Shown here one piece after another: positions 1-10,328 of a DNA stretch of 64,000 nucleotides. The notes under the pieces were generated by a model, which was not told the DNA's origin, searched no databases, and saw nothing but the letters and a program-made list of their open reading frames with translations. This DNA is from Chlorokybus atmophyticus (taxonomy: Eukaryota > Streptophyta > Chlorokybophyceae > Chlorokybales > Chlorokybaceae). Position 1 is the first letter of the stretch. Every line of letters starts with the position of its first letter. Location: positions 344,523 through 408,522 of the forward strand of contig RHPI01002119.1 in NCBI GenBank assembly GCA_009103225.1. The letters run 5' to 3'. A program made the position numbers and the translations under genes.

Positions 1-1224
1 AACTACATGTAATGTACATGTTGGCATGTACGATACTATTATGGTATACTTATGTAAATACATATATACACACGCACACACATATACACACACACATATA
101 TATATATATATATATNNNNATGTATGTGATTTATTTGTACAGGCTACGGGGTATACATACATATACACCCCGTAGCGCCCAGAACTTTACGTGGTTTTGG
201 GATTTTTTTCTATTGTTTTTCAGTTCATCAAGTTAAATCCTAGGGGTATTTTTCATTTTGTTGTTTGCGCGCAACTTTGGCCATATTCTACCGCTATTTT
301 AATGCATATAACAATTGAGACCGGCGCCGCGAGACCTCCGTAAAAGCATAGCTTGTCATTACGTATGTACACTAGACGCCCTAGTTGATTTCACGTAAGC
401 GACCATTGTCGATATATTTTTAACACGTAAAGTTCTGGTCTCTACGGTATATGTGTGTTGTTTCTTTCTATATATAGCTATGTATACACATATATACATA
501 ATGTAAAACATAAAATTTGACTGTATATTTACTGTATGTAGCACGCGCGCGCGCGCACACACACACACACACGCGCGCGCGCACACACACACACAGTAGT
601 TTGGTATAGCAATGTATACTTTTGAACATTCGTTATATACATATGCATTTATTTGTACACTTGTATAGTTTACACATATAACGACACCTTCTGGTATATG
701 TATGTGATTTATCATGTTAAAATGTGTATTACAGAATTAGACCATTTTTACAAAGATAGCTACCGTACTATTTTCAGTACACGTACATTTTAAATACTTG
801 TAGTTGTATTGATGATGGTATTGAAAATCGGATTTTTTTAACCATCAAGCTCCAAACCGTGAAGTACTCATATATAGCCGTGCGATGTATGGCCACATGC
901 AGAATTTGAAGGCATTACGAGAACAGTAGCATTGAGGTTTGTTGGTCTGTAGTGTGGCACCCTCATTTTCAACATTATACCAGAACTGCAGCACAGCACA
1001 TAAAGGGTAATTATAAATTAACTCATGGTATAACAAGCTATATCATGGCTAGCAATTTTAAGGTGCATCATGCATGCTTGCAAACGCATGTCACATACAC
1101 TCGCACGCACATAATTAAGTTTAAGAGGTTGTTTATGTGATAACACCATAGCACATTGCGTAGCCGTCATGGTAGGCTGCATATCCATAAGCATGTTTGG
1201 AAGATTCACGCGACACTTTCATGT
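1..1224. other. AT-rich non-coding DNA with microsatellites and a sequence gap
   Basis: I see no credible gene here. The stretch is AT-rich, with (TA)n and (CA)n runs at about 65-115, a 4-N gap at 117-120, and a purine/pyrimidine alternating tract at 541-597. The open frames are short and low in complexity. It ends where the first LTR begins. Confidence 0.7.
541..597. repeat. CG/CA alternating microsatellite
   Basis: Runs of (CG)n and (CA)n alternate over about 57 bases. The tract is purine-pyrimidine alternating throughout, the kind of sequence that can adopt Z-DNA. Confidence 0.85.
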
Positions 1225-1619
1225 TGTAACGGGAGCAATAATAATAGGGGTATTATTGCTACCTAAATAACACATTTTATATGAATAAGTATTTAAATAT
1301 GCTTATTTATACCTCTTTTATACGGTTCCTCGCTTATTAAAGGCTATGATGCTTTATCATAGCTTAAATAAGTCCCAATGGGTGTAAAACCGCTTATTCA
1401 AGCATATTTAGTGTCACATTTGATATAATGTGATCACTATCTCGTTAGGTACCTTACGATAAGTATCTTTGGATAGGTACCTTATCGATATGTACCTTAT
1501 CTGAGCTGTGATTGGCTCACGCTAGATTTCCTAACTACCCTATCTGTAGGGTCGATGTCTAGTTGTGAGTTGATTATCGAGAGGTATATAGTTGATATAC
1601 TCTTGATATAAAAGGTCAC
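1225..1619 (+). repeat. Family A LTR, copy 1
   Basis: It starts with TGTAACGGGAG and ends AAAGGTCAC. It matches 2551-2945 over its whole 395 bp with about nine substitutions. It is AT-rich and contains paired short inverted motifs around GGTACCTTA. Confidence 0.92.
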
Positions 1620-2403
1620 TTTCCACCCGCAAACGGACGGTCAAACTGAGAGAGCAAATCAAATACTGGAAGAAATGCTTCGCCACTATGTGGCTCCCAA
1701 TCATGCTGATTGGGACAGGTACTTGCTAATGGCAGAGTTCGCTGTGAACAACGCGTGGCAAGAAAGTGTAAAGGAAACCCCATTTTTCTTGAATTATGGG
1801 ATTCGCCCAAACACACCAGCGTCATTGCGTGTACCTCGCCATGCCGTGACTGTGCCAGCGGCAAAGGAATTTGCCACTAACATGCAAGAAAATTTGGCTC
1901 GAGCCAAGCTGTGTCTGTCAGAAGCACAGGACAGGCAAAAAGCTTATGCTGATACACATCGAAAAATGGCCACTTTCGATGTCGGCGATAAAGTTTTGCT
2001 TAATGCAAAAAACATAACCATCAAAGGTACGGGTGCTCGCAAGTTGCTGCCCCGATGGTTAGGTCCTTTCTCTATCACTGATAGAGTTGGTACGCACGCT
2101 TATCGACTGCAATTGCCCCCAAGTGTGCGTATACACAACGTGTTTCATGTAAACTTGTTGAAACCTTACCGCTCAGACGGTAGAACACAGCCTCCACCAC
2201 CGCCAGTTGAGGTGGACAGCGAGCTCGAATACGAGGTGGAAGCTATATTGAACCATAAGCTAAATGGTCGAGGACGCGCAACTCGCTATTTGGTGAAATG
2301 GAAAGGGTATGGCCCGGAACATAACAGTTGGGAGCCCGACAGGCATCTTACGCACTGCCGCGAGTTGCTTCGAGCTTATAGGGATTCATGTCCTGTCCCA
2401 TAA
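1620..2403 (+). pseudogene. Family A pol C-terminus: integrase tail plus chromodomain
   Basis: The frame opens at the conserved integrase block that carries the catalytic glutamate (DGQTER). It continues through the GPY/F-type region (RWLGPF, then VFHVNLLKPYR) and ends in a chromodomain (YLVKWKGYG, then SWEP). The frame is intact to TAA at 2401-2403. The two catalytic aspartates and the zinc-binding N-terminus of integrase are absent because of the upstream deletion, so no working integrase can be made. In chromoviruses the chromodomain directs integration toward particular histone marks. That is family knowledge, not something shown here. Confidence 0.85.
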
Positions 2404-2540
2404 ACTGTGGGCTTGGTTTTATGACAGACTGGCAGTGCAGTTTCATTACCACCCTGTCATTTCCTGCTATCTCACTGGTTACAATTACTCGAAATCAAGC
2501 CTGATCAACTTGAGTTCAACGAGGACGTTGAAAACCTAAG

Positions 2541-2550
2541 TGGGGGGGGA
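2541..2550 (+). other. Polypurine tract of family A
   Basis: The run TGGGGGGGGA lies directly against the TGTAAC start of the LTR at 2551, the normal place for the plus-strand primer. Confidence 0.7.
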
Positions 2551-2945
2551 TGTAACGGGAGCAATAATAATAGGGGTATTATTGCTACCTAAATAACACA
2601 TTTTGTATGAATAAGTATTTAAATATGCTTATTTATACCTCTTTTCTACGGTTCCTCGCTTATTAAAGGCTATGATGCTTTATCATATCTTAAATAAGTC
2701 CCAATGGGTGTAGAACCGCTTATTCAAGCCTATTTAGTGTCACATTTAATATAATGTGATCACTATCTCGTTAGGTACCTTACGATAGGTATCTTTGGAT
2801 AGGTACCTTATCGATATGTACCTTATCTGAGCTGTGATTGGCTCACGCTAAATTTCCTAACTACCCTATCTGTAGGGTCGATGTCTAGTTGTGAGTTAAT
2901 TATCGAGAGGTATATAGTTGATATACTCTTGATATAAAAGGTCAC
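2551..2945 (+). repeat. Family A LTR, copy 2 (shared)
   Basis: This 395-bp LTR serves as the 3' LTR of the deleted copy and lies immediately upstream of a family-A-like gag. No convincing tRNA primer-binding site follows it; the sequence after the LTR is G-rich. Confidence 0.9.
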
Positions 2946-3089
2946 ATCAATCTGATGGGGGTGGGGGGGACTTTCAGTTCTCTGCTCAGTGGCGGCCACC
3001 CCGTTGAAAGGCTTGTCATAGGCGGTGTGGGTGTTGGGGTAGAGGATTGAAGGGGCATCACCGGCGACGGTGGTGCTGTTACAACCTTT

Positions 3090-3951
3090 ATGGGGCGAGA
3101 TTGGGAGGGGCAGATGGGTGAAGGCAAACGTGTTCTAAACATGATCGAGCGTCTGCAACATGCTGACGGTGGTCCACCTGTTCAAGCTCTTGCTCGTCCT
3201 GCCGAGTTTGTTCCCAACAAGCAAGCGGCCATCTTCGACTGGCTTGTAAAGTTGCGACACTATGTCAACTCCCTTCACATTTCCGAGGAGGGGAAATTGC
3301 GTGTAGCTGAGTTGCTGATCCCAAACGATGCTCTGGCAGAGTGGTACCGCCGTAAGCAACGGGATACAAACCTCGGGCGAGAAGTAAATCAGTTGTGCTC
3401 TTTCATGGAGCAGCGCTATGGTGGCGCAGATCCTGCCCAGGTTGCTCGCAACCAGCTGCACAACCTGCGTCAGAACGGGCGTCCGGTTCAGCAGTATATC
3501 CGGATATCCGGATTGTCAGTCGTTTGTCAGCAAGATCAATGCTGGCAAACTACCTATCAGTGATGCTGATCAGCTGGATATGTTCAGGCGTGGCTTGGAC
3601 ACAGATCTCGTGCAGCATGTGGCCGTTAACCCCGCGAGTTTGCAAGAATGGGCTTCGACGGATTTACCAATGCTGATGCAGATGGTTGCTGCTGTGGACA
3701 GTGTGAAGCGCTCTCACGCCAACATGCAAACCACGGCAAAGGAGGCAGCCCCGGTTTGAGCTGCAAAGCGCCCGGCCACTGACAACAAACCTTTTGTGAA
3801 AAAGGAGAAACCATTTCATCCTGCTGGCCCCTACAATGCGGCCAAATCCATCATCACTTGCAGTTTCTGCAAGAAGACAGGTCATGGGGAGGCTAAGTGC
3901 TATGTAAAACAGAATGCACAGAAGGCCAAGCAGCAGAGAGACAAGAAATAG
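3090..3951 (+). pseudogene. Family A gag (frameshifted)
   Basis: The capsid-like part is readable from 3090 to about 3490, with a retrotransposon gag pattern (AEWYRRKQ, then FMEQRYGG and QLHNLRQ). A local repeat of ATCCGGAT at about 3496-3511 puts it out of frame. The continuation runs in another frame to a TGA at 3757-3759 and then to TAG at 3949-3951. The last part holds a CX2CX4HX4C zinc knuckle (CSFCKKTGHGEAKC) at about 3861-3902. The usual role is RNA packaging in the cytoplasmic particle; this copy cannot make it. Confidence 0.8.
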
Positions 3952-4199
3952 GAATTATCCGTGGTTGGTAGCTTAGTCGAGCAGAACGACTTTAAAAACT
4001 CTGTACTTCTTGATAAAGTTTCCTCTCTTTGTGATGTATCAGATGTATGGACTGATATGAGCACACCACCTGTGTTGAGAAATGCAAATGGTTGTGTTTT
4101 AATCAATGTTCCATTCTCTGAATCAGTAACTGCTGTTAAGCACTTACACGAGTTGCAATTACAACATGCTGTCACTGCATGTGTAGTTATCCCTCGATA

Positions 4200-4204
4200 T
4201 CATG
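4200..4204. repeat. Target-site duplication of element B, left copy
   Basis: TCATG flanks element B directly on the left and recurs at 10324-10328 on the right. Five bases is the usual duplication size for Ty3/gypsy integrases. Confidence 0.92.
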
Positions 4205-4846
4205 TGTAACAGCCTGGGGCATTTTTTGTATTTTATTGTACATAAAGTACTTATTTTGCCTTTTTTGCTGGCTTGATGAGGGCTTTTATGAGCTTTATTA
4301 AGCCCATGTGGCGCCTGCCCCTGCTGCCGCGCGCGACTCGCCTGCGACCTGCTCGACAGCAGCTAATACGGCGACGTGACCCACCTGCCACGCGGTTGTG
4401 ACACAGCCGCTGACTGGACACGCGCTGTGCAGTGCCAGGTGACGCGGACTGCACAGTCACACAGCCGCCGAAGGCCCAACGCGCGTGGCGGGGAGCCTGC
4501 ACTTGGACCTGCCTTTAGATTTGGTAGTGAAAAATGAAATGCCTGTTAATTAGGCTATTTCTTCCTAGTGCTTGTATAAATAGAAAAACCCTGTGTAATG
4601 CAACCAACTTTGTTTTCTGCTCTCTGCTGTGAGTATGCTGGTGCATGCTTGAGGGAGTTGTGGTCCAAGGCACACTGCTGCGTTCTTGCTTGGCGTGAGA
4701 AGTAGTAGTGTTCGTGTGCGTGGGCGCGCTCGACGCGTGCGTGCGTGCGCGAGTGAAGGCAAGGTTCCGGTGTGAAGATTGTGCTCAGCTGCACACATGT
4801 GTTGTATGACTTGTGTGCTGTGTATGTGAGCACGAGCATCGTTACA
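4205..4846 (+). repeat. Element B 5' LTR
   Basis: The LTR runs from TGTAACAGCC to CATCGTTACA (642 bp) and has TG...CA ends. A TATA-like TATAAATAG lies at about 4574-4582 and could be the promoter. Confidence 0.93.
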
Positions 4847-4847
4847 G

Positions 4848-4860
4848 TGGTATCGGAGCC
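4848..4860 (+). other. Primer-binding site of element B
   Basis: TGGTATCGGAGCC begins one base after the LTR. It resembles the initiator tRNA-Met site common in plant LTR elements (TGGTATCAGAGC). Confidence 0.85.
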
Positions 4861-4933
4861 CTTGGAGGGGTTGGGTTTCTTGTTTTAAGGGGATATTAAC
4901 TATCTCTTTGGTGTGTGAGGTATTTTTCTGTTT

Positions 4934-5980
4934 ATGGACGCTACCATGGATGATGCACGTGTTGTGGAGCTTCAGCAAGTGCTGGTAGCTGCTCATGAGG
5001 AGCTGCAACGTGTCCAAGCATCTGCCCAAGCTCAAGTGGCACAATTTCAACAAGCCATGGCGCAAGCGCGCGCGTCCACGCCCGTTACAGCTCCTGTGGT
5101 TGCCCCATCAGCCTCTCGTCATGTGAAGCTACCAAAACCAAAGCCATTCAAGGGTCAGAGGGACGGTGACTGTGTGGAGGAATGGGTGTTTGCCGTTTCG
5201 ACATGGTTAAAGCTCACCGAGGTACCTATACATCTCCGTGTCGATGTGGCTGCTACTTTCTTTGAGGGAGCTGCACTTGTGTGGTGGCGTCATCGTTGTG
5301 CTCGTGTGGAAGCTGGTCTTGAGGTTCCTTTCACTACCGTGGCTGAGCTGGCTGCTGAGGTGAAGAAACAGTTCGTACCGGTGGAGAGTGTGAAGACGGC
5401 ACGCGACCAGCTCTCTACGCTTGTGCAAACGCAGTCCGTGATGGCCTATACCTCTGCGTTTCAGCGTCTTGTGCTCTCTGTACCGAACATGACTGAGGAG
5501 GAGCAGCTGGACCGCTACACGCGCGGGTTGAAGACTCTTTGTCGCAAGGAAGTTGAGCTTCGTGACGCCAAGACTCTCGCGGAGGCCATTCGCATTGCTG
5601 AGCGCACGGACGTGTTGTACTTCAAGGGGGCTGCCAAAAACACTGATCGTGGACATTACAATCACTTCCGTGGAGGTTCGTATCGCTCATACGCATCTGT
5701 TGGGGCTGGTTCGGGAGCTGCAGCAGCTCAGGGGGCTGGCTTGGGACCAACTCCAATGGAATTGGGTGCGCTCCATGTTGCTATGAAGGCCCCAAAGGGT
5801 CGGGAGGCTGCCAAGGCTGTTCGGAAGTGCTGGGAGTGCTCTTCTGCTGATCACGTGCGCTCCAACTGCCCTATCTATAAGGCAAAGTCTGCTGCACATG
5901 CCCGCAACGCTCGCAGCGGTGGACGCGTGAACATGGTGGAGGAGGAGATGTTGCAGCCGGGAAACGGCTCACCTCAGTAG
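4934..5980 (+). CDS. Element B gag
   Basis: A 348-residue polyprotein begins with an ATG in the leader. The N-terminal 50 residues are Gln/Ala-rich and probably coiled-coil. A gag capsid-like domain follows (EEWVFAVSTW, ALVWWRHR, FVPVES and so on, about residues 65-220). A zinc knuckle CWECSSADHVRSNC (CX2CX4HX4C) sits near residue 300. It would assemble the particle and bind element RNA. Its last 20 codons overlap the open pol frame, and a -1 slip site lies six codons before its stop. The frame is intact. Confidence 0.92.
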   Translation: MDATMDDARVVELQQVLVAAHEELQRVQASAQAQVAQFQQAMAQARASTPVTAPVVAPSASRHVKLPKPKPFKGQRDGDCVEEWVFAVSTWLKLTEVPIHLRVDVAATFFEGAALVWWRHRCARVEAGLEVPFTTVAELAAEVKKQFVPVESVKTARDQLSTLVQTQSVMAYTSAFQRLVLSVPNMTEEEQLDRYTRGLKTLCRKEVELRDAKTLAEAIRIAERTDVLYFKGAAKNTDRGHYNHFRGGSYRSYASVGAGSGAAAAQGAGLGPTPMELGALHVAMKAPKGREAAKAVRKCWECSSADHVRSNCPIYKAKSAAHARNARSGGRVNMVEEEMLQPGNGSPQ

Positions 5981-6004
5981 CTGGAGAGGCTCCTGCTGAG
6001 GTGG
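5959..6004 (+). promoter_or_regulatory. Candidate -1 programmed ribosomal frameshift signal (gag/pol)
   Basis: The heptamer GGGAAAC (5959-5965) sits in gag frame as G GGA AAC, matching X XXY YYZ. Four bases later a stem can form: CACCTCAG (5970-5977) with CTGAGGTG (5996-6003), eight pairs. The loop can itself fold (GGAG 5983-5986 with CTCC 5990-5993). A -1 slip moves ribosomes into the pol frame, which is open through this region. The gag stop codon (5978-5980) lies inside the stem-loop. Confidence 0.75.
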
Positions 6005-9000
6005 TGATGCAGCCTCACTATGATGTTGAATGTCCAGCGGCTGGCGTGGAAGCGTTGTTGACGGTTGGCGGCATGTGCGCAACGGCAACGCAAAGCGGTA
6101 TGGTTCGAGTGCCCGACAAGGCGAGGCAGCTGTTGGGAGTCATGGCTCTGATCCGTGAGGGCAATGGGCCATGGATGGAGTGCAAGATGCTGGTGGATTG
6201 CGGCGCGAACAGCAATTTCATGAGTCGTGAGGTTGCGCGTCGGCACAAGTGGTTGTCATGGGCAAATGCCGGCTCGGTGGCTCTAGCGGACGGCTATGCG
6301 CCAGCAGGAGGAGCTTCCAAGCAAAGCAAAGAACTTGAAATGCACGTGGGGATGATGAAGGATCGCCTATGGTTTTGCTGCATCGAGCTGAACAACGGCT
6401 TTAATGGCATTTTGGGGCTGCCTTGGCTTTGGTCACATAACCCCGCCATTAATTGGAGGAAGCGGGTGCTCACTACCCCGGAAGCTGGTGGTGAGGTTTT
6501 TATGTGCTTCAATGCTTCAATGCAAGGCGCGTGTGTGGTTCAAGAGCGTGTGAGCTGCATCGAGGCTGCTAGCAATGTGCTGCATGCGCGTGACGCGCAC
6601 GACACGACGGCGCGCCAGCAAGCTGCACCACAACATGCTTCTAGCTCAAGGGGAGGGGTTCCAGAGCTGGTGTCACAAGTTTCTAAGACCAAGATGGAGC
6701 AGATCTGGTCCGGGAACAATGTGAAGGATGCATGGCTGTGCATGGTGCGTGAGACACCTCCCAAGTCGGACTTGGAGCTGGTCGGCACTGGTTCGGAGAG
6801 TTCGAAGGACCCCGAGGTGCAGAGGTTGCTTGAAGAGTTCAAAGACGTCATGGTGGATGGGCTACCAGCTGGTCTGCCACCCACGCGAAGTGTTGATCAC
6901 CGTGTGGAACTGATAGAGGGCGTGCACAAGCCGCCGTACCGACCGGTGTACAAGTTGTCTCCGGCTGAACTCGAAGAGGCGAGGAGCCAAGTCGAGGACC
7001 TTCTACAACGTGGGTACATCAGGCACAGCAAGTCTCCTTACGGTGCACCTATCCTATTTGTACGTAAGAAGAGCGGAGCCTTGCGCATGTGCATCGACTA
7101 TCGGCCACTCAACAACATCACCAAGAAGAATGTGTTCCCTTTGCCACGCATTGATGAGTTGTTGGAGCAGCTCGAGGGTGCTGAGTTCTTCTCAAGCTTG
7201 GACCTAGCTGGTGGCTACCATCAGATCCGTGTTGCGCCCGAAGACGTTGAGAAGACGGCTTTCAACACTCGCTATGGCCACTATGAGTGGTTGGTGATGT
7301 CCTTTGGCATGACAAATGCTCCGGCAACCTTTCAAACCTTGATGAATGAGGTCTTTGCTGATCTGATTGGCAAGGGCGTGCTAGTGTACCTCGACGACAT
7401 CCTTGTGTACACAAAGAGCAAGAGAGAGCACGTGGCATTGCTACACGAGGTGATGCAGCGTTTACGTACACACAAGTTGTTTGCTCAGCTCAACAAGTGC
7501 CGCTTCTTGCTTGAAGAGGTAGAATACCTTGGCCACATTGTATCCAAGCAAGGAATCAAGGCAGATCCAAGCAAGCTTGCCGCGGTGCGCGATTGGGCTG
7601 CCCCGAAGGACGTGAAGGGTGTCATGTCGTTCCTAGGGCTTGCCGGCTACTATTGTAAGTTTGTAAAGGGCTTTTCGCACTTGGCGGCACCATTGACGGC
7701 ATTGTTGAGGAAGGGGGTGGCTTGGAGCTGGTCGGAGGCTGCAACAAAGGCATTTTCCGACTTGAAAGAGGCCCTGACATCGGCTCCCGTGCTGCTGCAT
7801 CCCAACATGCAATTGCCCTTTGTGGTGGCGTGTGATGCGTCCGACAAGGCTATTGGGGCTGTCTTGCAGCAGGATCACGGCAACGGCTTGCAACCGGTGG
7901 CCTATTTCAGCAAAAAGATGAGCGGGGCTGAGCTCAACTACCCCGTTCATGAGAAGGAATTGCTGGCGCAGGTGCTAGCGCTACGGCAATGGCGTTGTTT
8001 CCTTGAAGGCAAGCGGTTCACACTTGAGACGGACCACTCGCCATTAAGGTACCTCAAACGCAGCCTCACCTCTCACGGCGGCAAGCTCGTTGGCTCGAGT
8101 TCTTCCAACTCTTCGACTTTAAAGTGAAGTACAAGCCGGGCTCTTCAAATAAGGTTGCGGACGCATTAAGCCGTCAACTCAACGCGCTTGAAACGGTGGT
8201 GCAAGTGCAGCCCAAGTGGCTTGACCAGATCCGTGCCTTATTGCATGAGGACGCGGTGGGGGAGAAGACCATTGAGGCGTTGGAGAATGGGACTGAACAT
8301 AGCGGCCTTTGGGCATTGAAGGACGGGCTGCTATGGCATGGCGATCGCATGTACATACCCAACATTGCGCACATGCGCGTGGCATTGATGAAGGAAGCGC
8401 ATGATGTGCCAATGGCTGGTCATCAAGGGCTGGAACAGACGCTAGCCTTGTTGAAACAGAAATTTTTCTGGTCGGAGATGCATCGTGACGTTAAGGACTA
8501 TGTGGCATTGTGCGACACTTGTCAAAGGGTGAAGGCGAGCAATCAACGCGCCAGTGGGCTGCTCCAACCATTGCCGATACCTTTGACGAAGTGGGAGCAA
8601 GTTACTCTTGACTTCATCACGGGGCTGCCACGGACACGTGAAGGGCATGATGCTATCTTGGTGTTTGTGGACAAGACTAGCAAAATGGTGCGATTGGCGC
8701 CATGTACGGAGACTTGCACAGCTCCCGAGGCTGCCAAGTTGTTCATCAAGCATGTGGTGCGCTCTCATGGCCTTCCAAGAAGCATTATCAGTGATAGAGA
8801 CCCGCGGTTTACTGGCAACTTTTGGAGAGCTCTCCACGCAACTCTAGGCACGAGCTTGAAGTTCAGCACCGCGTACCACCCTGAAACGGACGGCCAAACG
8901 GAGCGCGCCAACCGCGTCATCGAAGACATGCTACGGTGCTATGTGAACAGCCGCCAAGACAATTGGGGAGACATGCTGGAGCTGATTGAGTTCACCATTA

Positions 9001-9668
9001 ACAACCACAAGAGTGCAAGCACGGGCGTGACACCTTTCCTTATGAACTATGGGCAACATCCATTGACGCCATTGACGGCGTGGGTGCCTAGCATGCAAAG
9101 TTCAGATGTGGAGGCCGTGGACGGCTTTCTTGAAAGGTGTGCCGACATTACCAAGGCAGCTCGAGAGGCTCTGCTTGTGGCGCAAAACCGGCAAAAGCAA
9201 TACGCCGATGCGCGTCGCAAGGATGTTGTGTTCGAGGAGGGTGACCTTGTAATGCTTTCAACCAAGCATGTGCAGCTGGTCACGGGGGTGCGCAAACTGA
9301 GTGAGCGATGGTTTGGGCCCTTTAAAGTGATCAAGGTCATCTCGAAGGTGGCCTACAAGTTGGAGCTGCCCAATACCATGCATGTGCACCCTGTTTTTCA
9401 TGTCTCGCTTCTTAAAGGTTATCGAGGGGAGCCACCAGCTCGTCCGCCTCCAGATGTGGTTCGTGAAGGTGAGGCTGAGTGGGAAGTGGAAGCAATTGTC
9501 ACGGACAAGCTGATCCGAGGCGTGCGCAAGTATTTGGTGAAGTGGCGTGGCTATCCAATGCACGAGGCGACATACGAGCCCGAGGAGAGCTTTACCAATG
9601 CCAAACAGGTCTTGCAAGACTACAAGGCCAGAGGAGGCAGTCGTCAGCTTCGAGGACGAAGCTCCCCC

Positions 9669-9681
9669 GGGGGGGAAGGGG
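9669..9681 (+). other. Polypurine tract of element B
   Basis: Thirteen purines (GGGGGGGAAGGGG) end exactly at the 3' LTR start. Confidence 0.85.
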
Positions 9682-10323
9682 TGTAACAGCCTGGGGCATT
9701 TTTTGTATTTTATTGTACATAAAGTACTTATTTTGCCTTTTTTGCTGGCTTGATGAGGGCTTTTATGAGCTTTATTAAGCCCATGTGGCGCCTGCCCCTG
9801 CTGCCGCGCGCGACTCGCCTGCGACCTGCTCGACAGCAGCTAATTCGGCGACGTGACCCACCTGCCACGCGGTTGTGACACAGCCGCTGACTGGACACGC
9901 GCTGTGCAGTGCCAGGTGACGCGGACTGCACAGTCACACAGCCGCCGAAGGCCCAACGCGCGTGGCGGGGAGCCTGCACTTGGACCTGCCTTTAGATTTG
10001 GTAGTGAAAAATGAAATGCCTGTTAATTAGGCTATTTCTTCCTAGTGCTTGTATAAATAGAAAAACCCTGTGTAATGCAACCAACTTTGTTTTCTGCTCT
10101 CTGCTGTGAGTATGCTGGTGCATGCTTGAGGGAGTTGTGGTCCAAGGCACACGACTGCGTTCTTGCTTGGCGTGAGAAGTAGTAGTGTTCGTGTGCGTGG
10201 GCGCGCTCGACGCGTGTGTGCGTGCGCGAGTGAAGGCAAGGTTCCGGTGTGAAGATTGTGCTCAGCTGCACACATGTGTTGTATGACTTGTGTGCTGTGT
10301 ATGTGAGCACGAGCATCGTTACA
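9682..10323 (+). repeat. Element B 3' LTR
   Basis: This is a 642-bp partner of 4205-4846. About four differences are visible, in the TAATACGG/TAATTCGG, CACTGCTG/CACGACTG and GCGTGCGTG/GCGTGTGTG stretches. Confidence 0.93.
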
Positions 10324-10328
10324 TCATG
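10324..10328. repeat. Target-site duplication of element B, right copy
   Basis: TCATG, identical to 4200-4204. Confidence 0.92.

Larger units (their letters stand above)
1225..2945 (+). mobile_element. Family A Ty3/gypsy chromovirus, internally deleted copy
   Basis: Two 395-bp LTRs (1225-1619 and 2551-2945) flank only the 3' end of pol: the last part of integrase plus a chromodomain. The 5' LTR runs directly into integrase coding sequence at 1619/1620, so the primer-binding site, gag, protease, reverse transcriptase, RNase H and most of integrase are missing. The LTRs differ at about nine positions by eye, which suggests a moderately old insertion. I find no clean target-site duplication. 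The right LTR also serves as the left LTR of the next copy, so this may be the left half of a tandem array rather than an independent insertion. Confidence 0.8.
5959..9686 (+). pseudogene. Element B pol: protease-RT-RNase H-integrase-chromodomain, one frame break
   Basis: Pol is read in the -1 frame relative to gag. The order is protease (VDCGANSNF; DCG replaces the usual DTG or DSG), reverse transcriptase (SSLDLAGGYHQI and the catalytic YLDDILV), RNase H (VACDASD, HEKELLA, ETDHSPL), integrase with its HHCC domain (HDVPMAGH then CDTCQ) and D,D,E residues (LDFITGLP, SDRDPRF, DGQTER), then a chromodomain (YLVKWRGYP). The frame changes at about 8071-8078, in RNase H, consistent with a 2-base insertion, and continues to TAA at 9684-9686. 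Apart from this lesion it looks functional. The break could also be a sequencing error. Confidence 0.85.
4205..10323 (+). mobile_element. Element B: near-complete Ty3/gypsy chromovirus
   Basis: This 6.1-kb element has 642-bp LTRs, an initiator-Met-type primer-binding site, gag, pol in the -1 frame, a chromodomain and a polypurine tract. It is bounded by the duplication TCATG. The LTRs differ at about four positions by eye, so it is younger than its host element. Removing it together with one TCATG restores the host's reading frame across the join. Apart from one small frame disruption in pol at about 8071-8078, all catalytic motifs look intact. Its codons are more GC-rich than those of family A. 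Confidence 0.95.

Noticed and set aside
12-236. Open frame across the N gap near the left edge
   Set aside because: It runs through (CA)n/(TA)n repeat and the N bases and has no protein-like composition.
1225-2945. Deleted family A copy as a functional chromodomain host gene (domesticated)
   Set aside because: It is still bounded by two LTRs and lacks host promoter or splice signals. A decayed transposon is the simpler reading.
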